The notes under the pieces were generated by a model, which saw nothing but the letters and a program-made list of their open reading frames with translations, was not told the DNA's origin and did not search any database. From Billgrantia aerodenitrificans (GTDB lineage: Bacteria > Pseudomonadota > Gammaproteobacteria > Pseudomonadales > Halomonadaceae): a DNA stretch of 64,000 bases. Both the position numbers and the translations under genes were made by a program. Each line of letters begins with the position of its first letter. Within the stretch, counting starts at the first letter, position 1. Positions 1 to 8,146 of the stretch are shown in pieces. The stretch covers positions 1-64,000 of the forward strand of contig NZ_JABFTV010000014.1 of assembly GCF_021404405.1 (NCBI RefSeq). The letters run 5' to 3'.

Positions 1-121
1 GTTGAGGGAAATGAGCTGCTGCGCCCCTTCGCTGTCGGCACCGGTCTCGGTGTTCCAGGTGCCGGTAACGGCATCGCCCCCTTCGGTGGCCCAGCGGGGG
101 CCACCCAGGTTGGCGTCGGGC
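1..121 (-). repeat. Intragenic repeat in the adhesin, copy 1 (cut by the window edge)
   Basis: Bases 1-121 are identical to 778-898. The offset of 777 bp equals 259 codons, so both copies are read in the same frame. Identity at the nucleotide level implies recent duplication or gene conversion. The repeat may continue past the left edge. Confidence 0.9.
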
Positions 122-3100
122 AGGTCGTCAGCCACTTCGACGGTAATGCCCGCAGTGGCGCTATCGCCATCCTGGTCGCTGGCGACGACCGTGATACCGG
201 TGATGGTCAGGTCGTCGACGTTGACGTCGTGCGGCAGTGCGGCCAGCAGCTCCGCCGTGATGGTGATGGTACCGCTCTGCTGGGCGGCGATCGGATCGGT
301 GCCGCTCAGGCTCAGCTTGAGCACCGGCTCGCCATCGAGGCGGCCGATCAGGTTGCCGTCGTTGTCCAGCGACCAGCTCAGCTCACCGTCGAGGCCGGTG
401 ACCTGAATGTTGCCGGTATCGCCGAAGGCAAAGCTCACGATGTCGTCGCTGCCGGCGGTAAAGGCCAGGGTATCGCTAATGACGTGGCTGCCGCCCACGG
501 TTTCAGCATCGGCCAGGGCCAAGGTCACGCTGCCGCCTTCGCCATTCGCATCGCCCGGGGTCGGACCCTCGCCATCCTTGATCTTGATGCGATGGGTGTC
601 CGTGGCGCGATCACCGTCACCGTCGACCTTGATCAGCTCGAAGCGAATCGACTGCTTGTCGTTGTGATCCAGGTTGGTGCCCGGCACGAAGGTCCAGGTG
701 CCATTGGCATTGAAGGTCAGGGTGCCTTCAGGCAGCGCGTAGGCATGGCCGATCTGCAAGGCCTGCTCGGCGCCACCGTTGAGGGAAATGAGCTGCTGCG
801 CCCCTTCGCTGTCGGCACCGGTCTCGGTGTTCCAGGTGCCGGTAACGGCATCGCCCCCTTCGGTGGCCCAGCGGGGGCCACCCAGGTTGGCGTCGGGCGC
901 ATCATCGATGACTTTTACCGTGAGGTTGCTGCTGGCCGTATCGCCATCACGGTCCGTGACCGTAATGGTGAAGTCGCGAATCAAGGCATCGTCCTCACCC
1001 GGCGCGGAGTGGTCCTTGTTGCCCTGCAGCGTATATTCGTAGCTGACGCGATAGTTGCCAAGAGGCAGCTGTGTGATGCCGGTGATCTCGAGCTTGTAGC
1101 CGTCCGGTACGTCGATGGCTGCATTCTCATAGTTGAAGCTGCCATCCGCGTTGCGTGTGACGGTCAACGTCAGTTGGTCGTCGCCCTCGCCGATGGTGAT
1201 GGTCACCTGAGCGAGGCCATCGATTGCGTTGACCAGGAAGCTACCACCCTGAGTCAGCGCTCCCTCATTGGGGCTGCTTCCGTTCTCCAGGTTCGCTTCG
1301 TTGACGACCAGGTGCGCGCCTTGGCCGAAGGGCGGCAGATTGACGATACCGACCGGGGAGTCGAAGCCCTTGACGGTGAGCGTGGCTGTATCGGTGTCGC
1401 CATCGCCATCGGTCAGGGTGTAGGTGAACCTGTCGAGGAACACCCCCTGATGATTAGGCGTGTCACCACGCACGTAAATGAAGTCGCCGTTGGAATAGAT
1501 GGTCAGAACCCCATGTACGCCGTTGATCGTGGCGACACCATTTTCCAATGCGACAAGCTGATCGCCGAACTGAACATGGGTAACCTCGGCGCCATCTGCG
1601 CCTTCCACGTCATTGGCCATCACATTGCCGGACTTCTCGAACCGACCCAGACGAACCAGGGCCAGATCGTTGTTGGCTACCGGGCCGTCGTCGACGAAGC
1701 TGAGCTGGCCGCCAAGGTCGATACTGGCCGAAACCGTGTCGCCATCGCCATCGACTACCGTGGCGTTGAGCGAGAGGCCGCTGCCGGCCAGGCTCAGCAC
1801 GTCTGCCGGGTTGGAGCCATCCGGGTGAGACAGCGCCAGATGCTGAGTCAGGGTGACTTCACCGGTCGCGGCATTGACGCTAATGGTAAAGGCCGTCCGG
1901 CCATCGGCATCTCGGCCGATGATCGTGCCGTTCTCCTCGACAAGCGTGATGGCATGACCGCCGTCGGTCGTCGTCAGTCCTGTGCTGCCATCGCCTTCGA
2001 CGCTCAAGCTATAGCTGACGCTACCCTCGCCATCGGCCCCGAAGACAACGGTAAAGGCCCCGGAGAAATCGACGGTTGCCGGCTCACCGAAGGCGCTTTC
2101 GTCGACCTCGAGCTCCGCCAGGTCACCCGGATTGGGGTCGATGCTCGGCATGTCATCGACGATGCTGATGGTGCCACTCAAATCGGCACTCAAACTATCG
2201 CTGACCACGTCACCGTCGGCATCGGTCACGGTGACCGTGGCAACCACGCCGACCAGGCCAGCCGGCAGGCCAACGCTATCCACACCCTGCTCGGGATGAT
2301 CCACCGGAGCGGACTGAGTCAGGGTCACGACACCGGTGTCGGCATCGATCTCGATACGCAGCACTTCGGTATCACCGGCACGGCCGATGACGATGCCATC
2401 CTCAAGAGTGAATACAATCGGCTCACCGCCGCTGGTCAGGTCGTGCTCGACCTCGCCCAGAGTCAGGCCGTAGTCGTCTACCACGGTGCTGCCCGCGCCG
2501 TCAGCGCCGTAATTGACGCTGACGGCAGACTCGAAGGCACTGGATACGTTACCGGTGGCCACGGAGACATCGCCAACGGTTTCCTTGTCGTAGACAATCA
2601 AGGCGATCTGGCCGAGCTCAACGCTGCCGACCTCCACGCTCGGGCTGTCATCCAGGATGGTGATGTTCAGCGTCCCGGTAGCCGTACCGCTGCTGCTGGT
2701 CACGGTGTAGACCAGGCCTGTAACCGCCTCGTCCGTGCCCTCTTCATGCAGCAGGTTGTTCAACTGGGTAAGGGTGAAAGCGCCGGTGCTGGGATTGAGC
2801 TCGATGGTGAAGATGTTGAGCTCACGACCGGGCGAAAAGGCAGTCAGCGTATTGCTGCCGGCATCCCAGCTATACACGATGGTTTCTTGACCGACCTGGG
2901 TTTCGACACCATCCATGGCCGCAAAGCTGATGCTTCCGGATCCGCCGGAGCCAAACGAGAACGGCAGAGTGCCAGTCACGACGGAGCCGGATTCACTGAG
3001 GACATCGGCATCGCTCAACGACGCGTCGAAGCTTCCGGCAGTTGGAGCGATGACCTCGTCTTCCGGCGAAGCTGCTGTAAAAGCGGCGCCCTCGATCTCG

Positions 3101-3552
3101 GGCAGCTCACTGCCCAGCCCCAGGCCATATTCGAACGCCAGGGGGGTCGTATCTTCGGCAATACGGGCAAGGCGCACGAAGCTGTGGCCACCATCGGCGG
3201 CGCCACCGGGGCCGGCCCCGGCTGCAGTGGCATCGAGCACGTCGAGCAGGTCGATGCTGTCGTCGTCCAGTGCGGCCAGCAGTGCCTCGAGATCCTCATC
3301 GAGAGCCGCAAACTCGGAAGCATCGACGACTTCGTCGGCATCGAGTTCGGGCGTCATGGCCACCTGTTCGCCACCTTCGATCAGGGCAGGATCCTGGCCA
3401 TCGCCGAAGTCGAGCTGGGCGCTTCCGTTATCGGAGGTCACCAGCACCTCACCTTCCTGGAGCGTGTCCCCAACGCTCAGCTCGCGAACGTTACCGTCTG
3501 CATCTCGCGCCCAGGCGCGCCCCGTGATCGAAATGATGGTGGCATTGGCCAT
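1..3552 (-). CDS. LapA/BapA-type giant surface adhesin, N-terminal part (runs off the window)
   Basis: This reading frame is open from the ATG at 3552 to the window edge, giving 1184 residues with the C-terminus missing. It starts MANATIISITGRAWARDADG, the N-terminal retention module of type I secreted adhesins. TAAG at residues 109-112 (bases 3217-3228) matches the di-alanine site cut by the periplasmic protease LapG. Acidic extracellular repeats follow: roughly residues 300-640 resemble T1SS-143 repeats (GADGEGSVSYSL, GRDADGRTAFTISV), then VCBS/Ig-like units rich in DGDGD. A 121-bp stretch recurs exactly 777 bp (259 codons) apart. GGGAG lies 7 nt before the ATG. The secretion genes lie upstream on the same strand. 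The family mediates c-di-GMP-controlled attachment; the retention role here is inferred from the motif. Confidence 0.9.
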   Translation of the reverse strand, partial: MANATIISITGRAWARDADGNVRELSVGDTLQEGEVLVTSDNGSAQLDFGDGQDPALIEGGEQVAMTPELDADEVVDASEFAALDEDLEALLAALDDDSIDLLDVLDATAAGAGPGGAADGGHSFVRLARIAEDTTPLAFEYGLGLGSELPEIEGAAFTAASPEDEVIAPTAGSFDASLSDADVLSESGSVVTGTLPFSFGSGGSGSISFAAMDGVETQVGQETIVYSWDAGSNTLTAFSPGRELNIFTIELNPSTGAFTLTQLNNLLHEEGTDEAVTGLVYTVTSSSGTATGTLNITILDDSPSVEVGSVELGQIALIVYDKETVGDVSVATGNVSSAFESAVSVNYGADGAGSTVVDDYGLTLGEVEHDLTSGGEPIVFTLEDGIVIGRAGDTEVLRIEIDADTGVVTLTQSAPVDHPEQGVDSVGLPAGLVGVVATVTVTDADGDVVSDSLSADLSGTISIVDDMPSIDPNPGDLAELEVDESAFGEPATVDFSGAFTVVFGADGEGSVSYSLSVEGDGSTGLTTTDGGHAITLVEENGTIIGRDADGRTAFTISVNAATGEVTLTQHLALSHPDGSNPADVLSLAGSGLSLNATVVDGDGDTVSASIDLGGQLSFVDDGPVANNDLALVRLGRFEKSGNVMANDVEGADGAEVTHVQFGDQLVALENGVATINGVHGVLTIYSNGDFIYVRGDTPNHQGVFLDRFTYTLTDGDGDTDTATLTVKGFDSPVGIVNLPPFGQGAHLVVNEANLENGSSPNEGALTQGGSFLVNAIDGLAQVTITIGEGDDQLTLTVTRNADGSFNYENAAIDVPDGYKLEITGITQLPLGNYRVSYEYTLQGNKDHSAPGEDDALIRDFTITVTDRDGDTASSNLTVKVIDDAPDANLGGPRWATEGGDAVTGTWNTETGADSEGAQQLISLNGGAEQALQIGHAYALPEGTLTFNANGTWTFVPGTNLDHNDKQSIRFELIKVDGDGDRATDTHRIKIKDGEGPTPGDANGEGGSVTLALADAETVGGSHVISDTLAFTAGSDDIVSFAFGDTGNIQVTGLDGELSWSLDNDGNLIGRLDGEPVLKLSLSGTDPIAAQQSGTITITAELLAALPHDVNVDDLTITGITVVASDQDGDSATAGITVEVADDLPDANLGGPRWATEGGDAVTGTWNTETGADSEGAQQLISLN
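778..898 (-). repeat. Intragenic repeat in the adhesin, copy 2
   Basis: Perfect match to bases 1-121. It encodes the segment containing ATEGGDAVTGTWNTETGADS, and the sequence diverges immediately after base 898. Confidence 0.9.
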
Positions 3553-3732
3553 GACCTGACTCCCTGTTTCGTCTAAGTGTTACCGTTTTTTGGTTTTCTT
3601 CTGGCGCACGGTGTGCGCACACCGGACTCCTTGACGATACACATTAGATTACGTTTCGAAACAAAAATATTGGACCGAAGGACAGTGTTTGAAATTAGCG
3701 AAAATAAATTTAATAAAAACTATAAAAACAAA
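3553..3732 (-). promoter_or_regulatory. Adhesin leader with two perfect palindromes
   Basis: This AT-rich leader separates the adhesin ATG (3552) from the terminator of the upstream regulator gene. It holds a 16-bp perfect palindrome CGGTGTGCGCACACCG at 3609-3624 and a 10-bp palindrome GTTTCGAAAC at 3653-3662. Both are plausible operator positions. No convincing -35/-10 pair was identified. The binding protein is unknown; the adjacent LuxR-type regulator is one candidate. Confidence 0.45.
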
Positions 3733-3756
3733 GGCTTGCTGGAAAAACAGCAAGCC
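3733..3756 (-). terminator. Rho-independent terminator after the LuxR-type gene
   Basis: Perfect 9-bp stem (GGCTTGCTG / CAGCAAGCC) with a 6-nt loop. On the minus strand it is followed by a T-rich run. It separates the secretion operon from the adhesin gene, so the adhesin probably has its own promoter. Confidence 0.85.
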
Positions 3757-3801
3757 ATTTGATGGACACGCCGGCTAGAACAGAAGCACAGCGCCAAGAT
3801 T

Positions 3802-4416
3802 TCAGACGATATTCTCGTCCTGACGAGAGAGTTTGAGCACCAGTTGCATGCGGTCACGCACCCCCAGCTTGCGAAACGCTGCGCCGAGATGCGCCTTGAC
3901 CGTACGCTCGGTGATGTCGAGCAGACGAGCGACTTCCTTGTTGCTGCGCCCCTCTGCCACGGCCAGGGCCACAGCACGCTCACGCTCCGTCAGTATGGCC
4001 AGGCTATCCACTGGCAGGCTCTCACGCCCGCCAAGCGTGGTGAATGCTGCACCTAGCACCTTGCTCAACAGCTCAGCCGGTACCCATACCCCTTGATTGC
4101 CAGTGACCAGCGCGGCCTGGGACAGCAGCTCAGGTGGCGAGAGCGCATGCAGGTAGCCCCTGGCGCCTGCCTGCAGCGCCTGAAGCGCTTCGGCTTCACT
4201 CGGCACCAGAGTCATTACCACGATGGTACATCCTTGCGCGGCCAAAGCCGTGGTCAAGGCAGGCCACTCGGCATGATCGGTCATGAGCCAGATCTGGTCG
4301 CCACGCTTCGTCAGTCGCAGTACCCGTTCAGGATCGACCTGGCGGACGTCGGGAAAGGCACTGCGCAGCCGTGGAATTTCTGCACGTTTCTGGCTGATGA
4401 ACAGAGCTGTCATCAT
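3802..4416 (-). CDS. LuxR-family transcriptional regulator with degenerate receiver-like N-terminus
   Basis: About 204 residues. The last 65 form a LuxR-type HTH (LTERERAVALAVAEG, SNKEVARLLDITERTVKAHL), the DNA-binding output of NarL/FixJ and CsgD-type regulators. The first 130 residues have a receiver-like pattern but no clear phospho-acceptor Asp, as in CsgD-like biofilm regulators. The start at 4416 overlaps the HlyD stop (ATGA); an ATG at 4413 is equally possible and has better spacing to GGAG. Its place at the end of the secretion operon and just before the adhesin suggests it controls adhesin expression; this is inferred. Confidence 0.8.
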   Translation of the reverse strand: MMTALFISQKRAEIPRLRSAFPDVRQVDPERVLRLTKRGDQIWLMTDHAEWPALTTALAAQGCTIVVMTLVPSEAEALQALQAGARGYLHALSPPELLSQAALVTGNQGVWVPAELLSKVLGAAFTTLGGRESLPVDSLAILTERERAVALAVAEGRSNKEVARLLDITERTVKAHLGAAFRKLGVRDRMQLVLKLSRQDENIV

Positions 4417-5864
4417 CGTTCTCCCATGGAGTCGCTCCATGCTCTCAGCACGGGCTTGAGCAAGAACTGCATCACGGTACGCTTGCCGGTCAGGATGTCG
4501 ACCTGAGCCGTCATGCCGGGAATGACCTGGATGTCGCCACCCAGATCTTCTCCCTCCAGCGTTCTCACACGCACCAGATAGAAGGTGTTGTCGTTGTCGT
4601 CGGTGATGGTGTCGGCGCTGATATGTACCAGTTCGGCCTCCAGCCCACCGAAGATGGCGAAGTCGTAGGCGGTCAGCTTGATCGTGGCCGGCTGACCCGG
4701 GCGCAGGAAGGCGATGTCCTGCGGGGCGATACGCGCCTCGACCAGCAGTTGATCGTCGCTGGGTATGATGTCCACCACGTCCTGGCCGGGCTGCACGACG
4801 CCACCCAAGGTGGTGATACCCAGACGCTGCACGACGCCGGTAACCGGTGAGCGCACCTCAGCCAGGCGCACGCGATCCTGCAGGCCGGCACTGGATTCAT
4901 CGAGCGCACCGAGGTCGCCGATGGTCTGGGCCAGATCGTTGCGCCAGTTGCTGCGTCGCTCGGCGCCGAGCTCGCGTAGCTGAGTGCGCGCTTCCTCCAC
5001 GGCGGCCTCGAGTCGAGCAACCGAGGCTGCCGCCTGGTTGCGCTCGCCGGTCGCGCGGGACACTTCGCGCTCCAGCCTAAGTATGTCGACTTCAGAAACC
5101 GCCCCGGACTGCAACAGCGGCCGCGTCAGGTTCAGCTCCTGGCTGGCCATGTTGGCCTCGCGCTGGGCGGTATCCCGCCGTGCCTTGGCCTCGTTGAGCT
5201 CTTCTTCACGCTGACGGATGCGGTCGCGCAGAATGCTCTCCTGCTCGCGCAGCTCCTCGCGCCGGCTCTCGTAGACCTCCCGCTCCTGGGCCACGATGTC
5301 CGGCGCTTCGGTGCGCAGTTCTTCATCGGGGTTGAAGGGCGTGTCAGTGGCCAGGGCACGCAGCCTTTCGGCACGAGCACGCAGCGCCAGCGCTTGGGCC
5401 CGGTTTTCGCGGAAGTTGGCGATGAAGCGAGTGGGATCGATGCGCATGAGCACTTGCCCCGCCTCGACCAGTTCACCTTCGCGGATCAGGATCTCCTGCA
5501 CCACGCCGCCATCGAAGGACTGCACTTTCTGCAGTTGGCTGGAGGGGATCACCCGCCCCGTGCCGCGGGTGACTTCGTCGATCGAGGCGAAGTAAGACCA
5601 GACGATCAGTGCGATGACGGCGAGCAGAACGGTATACAGGAATATCCTCGCCCGGATGGGGTCCTGCTGCATGCGCGCCCAATCGGCATCGCTGGCCCAG
5701 TCGCGATTGAGATGGGCAGCCGTGACGCGCTTGGAGAACAGACGGTCGATGAAGGGGCGAAACGGCTTGCCGCCCACTTCGGAAAAACGCCCGATCGCTT
5801 CGAAACCTTGCTGCTCGGCGCTCTTGCCCTTGCCTTTGGCCTTGGGGGAAGACATGACGGTCAT
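4413..5864 (-). CDS. lapC: HlyD-family membrane fusion protein of the adhesin type I secretion system (LapC-like)
   Basis: 483 residues. One membrane segment lies near residues 75-95 (IFLYTVLLAVIALIVWSYFA), after a charged cytoplasmic N-terminus. Next come a lipoyl-like half-motif (GRVIPSSQLQKVQSFDGGVV), a long coiled-coil hairpin (about residues 145-290) and the beta-barrel end (RSPVTGVVQRL, VVDIIPSDDQLLVEARI). This is the standard order in type I adaptors that join the inner-membrane ABC exporter to the TolC channel. Its ATG overlaps the exporter stop (TGATG), implying translational coupling. The gene symbol follows the Pseudomonas lap locus and rests on context. Confidence 0.88.
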   Translation of the reverse strand: MTVMSSPKAKGKGKSAEQQGFEAIGRFSEVGGKPFRPFIDRLFSKRVTAAHLNRDWASDADWARMQQDPIRARIFLYTVLLAVIALIVWSYFASIDEVTRGTGRVIPSSQLQKVQSFDGGVVQEILIREGELVEAGQVLMRIDPTRFIANFRENRAQALALRARAERLRALATDTPFNPDEELRTEAPDIVAQEREVYESRREELREQESILRDRIRQREEELNEAKARRDTAQREANMASQELNLTRPLLQSGAVSEVDILRLEREVSRATGERNQAAASVARLEAAVEEARTQLRELGAERRSNWRNDLAQTIGDLGALDESSAGLQDRVRLAEVRSPVTGVVQRLGITTLGGVVQPGQDVVDIIPSDDQLLVEARIAPQDIAFLRPGQPATIKLTAYDFAIFGGLEAELVHISADTITDDNDNTFYLVRVRTLEGEDLGGDIQVIPGMTAQVDILTGKRTVMQFLLKPVLRAWSDSMGER

Positions 5865-8035
5865 CAGTTGGCCCTCCCGATCTGGCCTTTGCGCAGGGCC
5901 TCGACCACTTTGTCGCGAGGACCGTCGGCGACGACCTTACCGGCATCGATGACGATGATGCGGTCGACCAGTGACAGCAGCGAGGTACGGTGGGTTACCA
6001 CGATCAGCGTCTTGCCCTCACCGTACTGCTTCAGATTGGTCTTGAAGGCCTCTTCGCTGGCGTGATCCATCGAACTGGTCGGCTCGTCGAGCAGCAGGAT
6101 CTGCGGATCGTGGACCATGGCCCGGGCGATGGCCACGGCCTGACGCTGGCCGCCGGAGAGCATCTGGCCGCGCTCGCCCACCTGCAGGTCGACGCCGTGG
6201 GGGTGCCCGTTCACCAGGCTCTCCAGCCCGCTGAGCTTGATGGCACGCAGCAGCGAGTCGTCATCGACGCCGTCGCTGCCACCACCGGCTACGATGTTCT
6301 CGCGCAGCGAACCGAAGAACAGGCTCACGTCCTGGGGTACGTAGCCGATATGGCGGCGCAGCTGGATGGGGTCGAACTGGCGCAGATCGACCCCATCGAG
6401 CATGACCGCTCCCGCCGTGGGCGCATAAAGGCCCAGCAGCAGCTTGTTGAGCGAGGTCTTGCCGCACCCCACGCGACCGAGCAGCGCCACCTTCTCACCA
6501 GGCTCGATCTTGAGCGAGACATCGCGCAGCGCATCGCGCTCCTCGTCGGGATAGCGCAACGACGCCTTGTCGAAGCGAATCTCGCCACGGACCACCGGAC
6601 GCGAGATGAACGCCTTGCCTTCGGGCCGCTCCACCGGTCGCTGCATGACATCGTCGAGCGACTTGAGCGCGGTGGAAGACTGGTGATATTGGGCCAGCAA
6701 CGCCGCCGCCTGACTGATGGGGGCCATGGCCCGGGACGACAGCATGTAGGCCGCAATGAGCCCACCCTGACTCAGATTGCCATCGATGATCAGATAAACG
6801 CCGATCAGGATGACGCCCACGGCCACGGTGTGCTGAGCCCACATGGCGACGTTGGAGACTGAGGTGCTGACCAGGCGCAGTTGGGCGGAAGTGCGCGAGA
6901 GAAACGCGGTCGCCTTCTCCCAGATCGATTGAATACGACTCTCGGCCCGCAGCGACTTCACCGTCTCCAGGCTCGACAGCGATTCCACCAGCGTGGCGTT
7001 GCGCTGAGCGCTGACCCGCCACGTGGTTTCGGAAAGCTCATGCAGTTTGCCCTGGGCGGCCAAGGCGTAGAGCAGTACCAAGACGATACCGGCCAGAACC
7101 GGTAAGGCCAGCGGTGCCCCTATCAAGGCAATCACGCCCACGAACAGCAGCACGAAGGGCAAGTCGACCAGCGCCACCACCGTGGCCGAGCCGATGAACG
7201 AGCGCACCGACTCGAAGGACTGCAAGGTTGAGGCGAATGACCCGGTAGAGGCGGGTTTGGCCTCCATGCGTAGCCCCAGCACCTGGGACATGATTCGCGA
7301 TGAAAGCTTGACGTCGGCCCGGCTTGCCGCCAGGTCGACGAAAGCGCTGCGCATCAGGCGCAGCGCGAGATCGAAACAGAGCACGACGAAGATACCGACG
7401 GCCAGCACCCACAGCGTCTCGGTCGCATGGTTGGGCACCACACGGTCGTAGACATTGAGCACGAACAGCGGCATCGCCACCGCAAAAAGATTGATGACCA
7501 CCGAGCCGGCGATCACATCGCGATAGAGGCGACGGTTCTCGCGGATGACGCCCCAGAACCAGTGGCGGGAGCGCTGTTTGTCGACTTCCGGGCCCCGCGC
7601 ATCGAAGCGAAAGCGCGGTCGCACGTAAATGGCCTGACCGCTGTAGCTTTCGGTAAGGCCATCGAGATCGACTTCGGTGACGGCATCGCCGAGTTCGGGA
7701 AAGATCACCCGTGCCCGGCGCGACTTGAGGTCCAGCCCCACGAGCACGCAAGCACGCCCCGGTTCCAACAGCAAAACGGCGGGAAAGAGTGCCGGGTTGA
7801 GTTGCACCAGACGACTCTTGGCGATACGTGCCGTCATACCGGCCCGCGCAGCAGCCCGCGCAAAGACACCGGGTGTGAGGCGCCCTTCTTCCAACGGCAG
7901 GCCCGCCGTCAATGCATCGGGCGTGACCGCATGGTCATGAGCCAGAGCAACGGTTTGCAGGCACTCGAGCAGCTCGTCACGAACTGCCGAGCGAGGGGCC
8001 TCCTGGGCGGAATACAACACTTCTTGCTGTGTCAC
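5864..8035 (-). CDS. lapB: Type I secretion ABC exporter with N-terminal C39-like domain (LapB-like)
   Basis: 723 residues. The N-terminal 150 residues resemble the inactive C39-like domain of RTX and adhesin exporters. A six-helix ABC transmembrane domain follows (about 165-440), then the ATPase with Walker A GRVGCGKTS, signature LSGGQRQAVAIARAMV and Walker B ILLLDEPTS. It is predicted to energise secretion of the adhesin across both membranes with the HlyD and TolC proteins next to it. The start is GTG at 8035 with GAGG 5 nt upstream. Confidence 0.9.
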   Translation of the reverse strand: MTQQEVLYSAQEAPRSAVRDELLECLQTVALAHDHAVTPDALTAGLPLEEGRLTPGVFARAAARAGMTARIAKSRLVQLNPALFPAVLLLEPGRACVLVGLDLKSRRARVIFPELGDAVTEVDLDGLTESYSGQAIYVRPRFRFDARGPEVDKQRSRHWFWGVIRENRRLYRDVIAGSVVINLFAVAMPLFVLNVYDRVVPNHATETLWVLAVGIFVVLCFDLALRLMRSAFVDLAASRADVKLSSRIMSQVLGLRMEAKPASTGSFASTLQSFESVRSFIGSATVVALVDLPFVLLFVGVIALIGAPLALPVLAGIVLVLLYALAAQGKLHELSETTWRVSAQRNATLVESLSSLETVKSLRAESRIQSIWEKATAFLSRTSAQLRLVSTSVSNVAMWAQHTVAVGVILIGVYLIIDGNLSQGGLIAAYMLSSRAMAPISQAAALLAQYHQSSTALKSLDDVMQRPVERPEGKAFISRPVVRGEIRFDKASLRYPDEERDALRDVSLKIEPGEKVALLGRVGCGKTSLNKLLLGLYAPTAGAVMLDGVDLRQFDPIQLRRHIGYVPQDVSLFFGSLRENIVAGGGSDGVDDDSLLRAIKLSGLESLVNGHPHGVDLQVGERGQMLSGGQRQAVAIARAMVHDPQILLLDEPTSSMDHASEEAFKTNLKQYGEGKTLIVVTHRTSLLSLVDRIIVIDAGKVVADGPRDKVVEALRKGQIGRAN

Positions 8036-8054
8036 GTGGACCTCGGGGATGAGG

Positions 8055-8077
8055 CCCGCCCGGCTGATCCGGGCGGG
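8055..8077 (-). other. GC-rich hairpin between the TolC gene and the ABC exporter gene
   Basis: 9-bp perfect stem CCCGCCCGG / CCGGGCGGG with a 5-nt loop, in the 111-bp gap. It has no T-tract, so it is more likely a partial attenuator or an mRNA-stability element than a strong terminator. It may set the ratio of outer-membrane channel to exporter. Confidence 0.4.
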
Positions 8078-8146
8078 TTGATGCTAGATGACGATTACGG
8101 CGCTGTCCGTGCGAACGCAGCACAGACAGCTTTTACCCCGGGTCGT

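Noticed and set aside
229..3576. A 1115-codon open frame on the + strand across the adhesin gene
   Set aside because: The opposite strand encodes a coherent adhesin with a retention module, LapG-type site and repeat domains. The + frame has no ribosome site or recognisable domain; it is a by-product of GC-rich repetitive coding.
5394..6065. Long + strand frame opposite the HlyD and ABC genes
   Set aside because: Both minus-strand genes have clear family motifs throughout; the + frame is a shadow.
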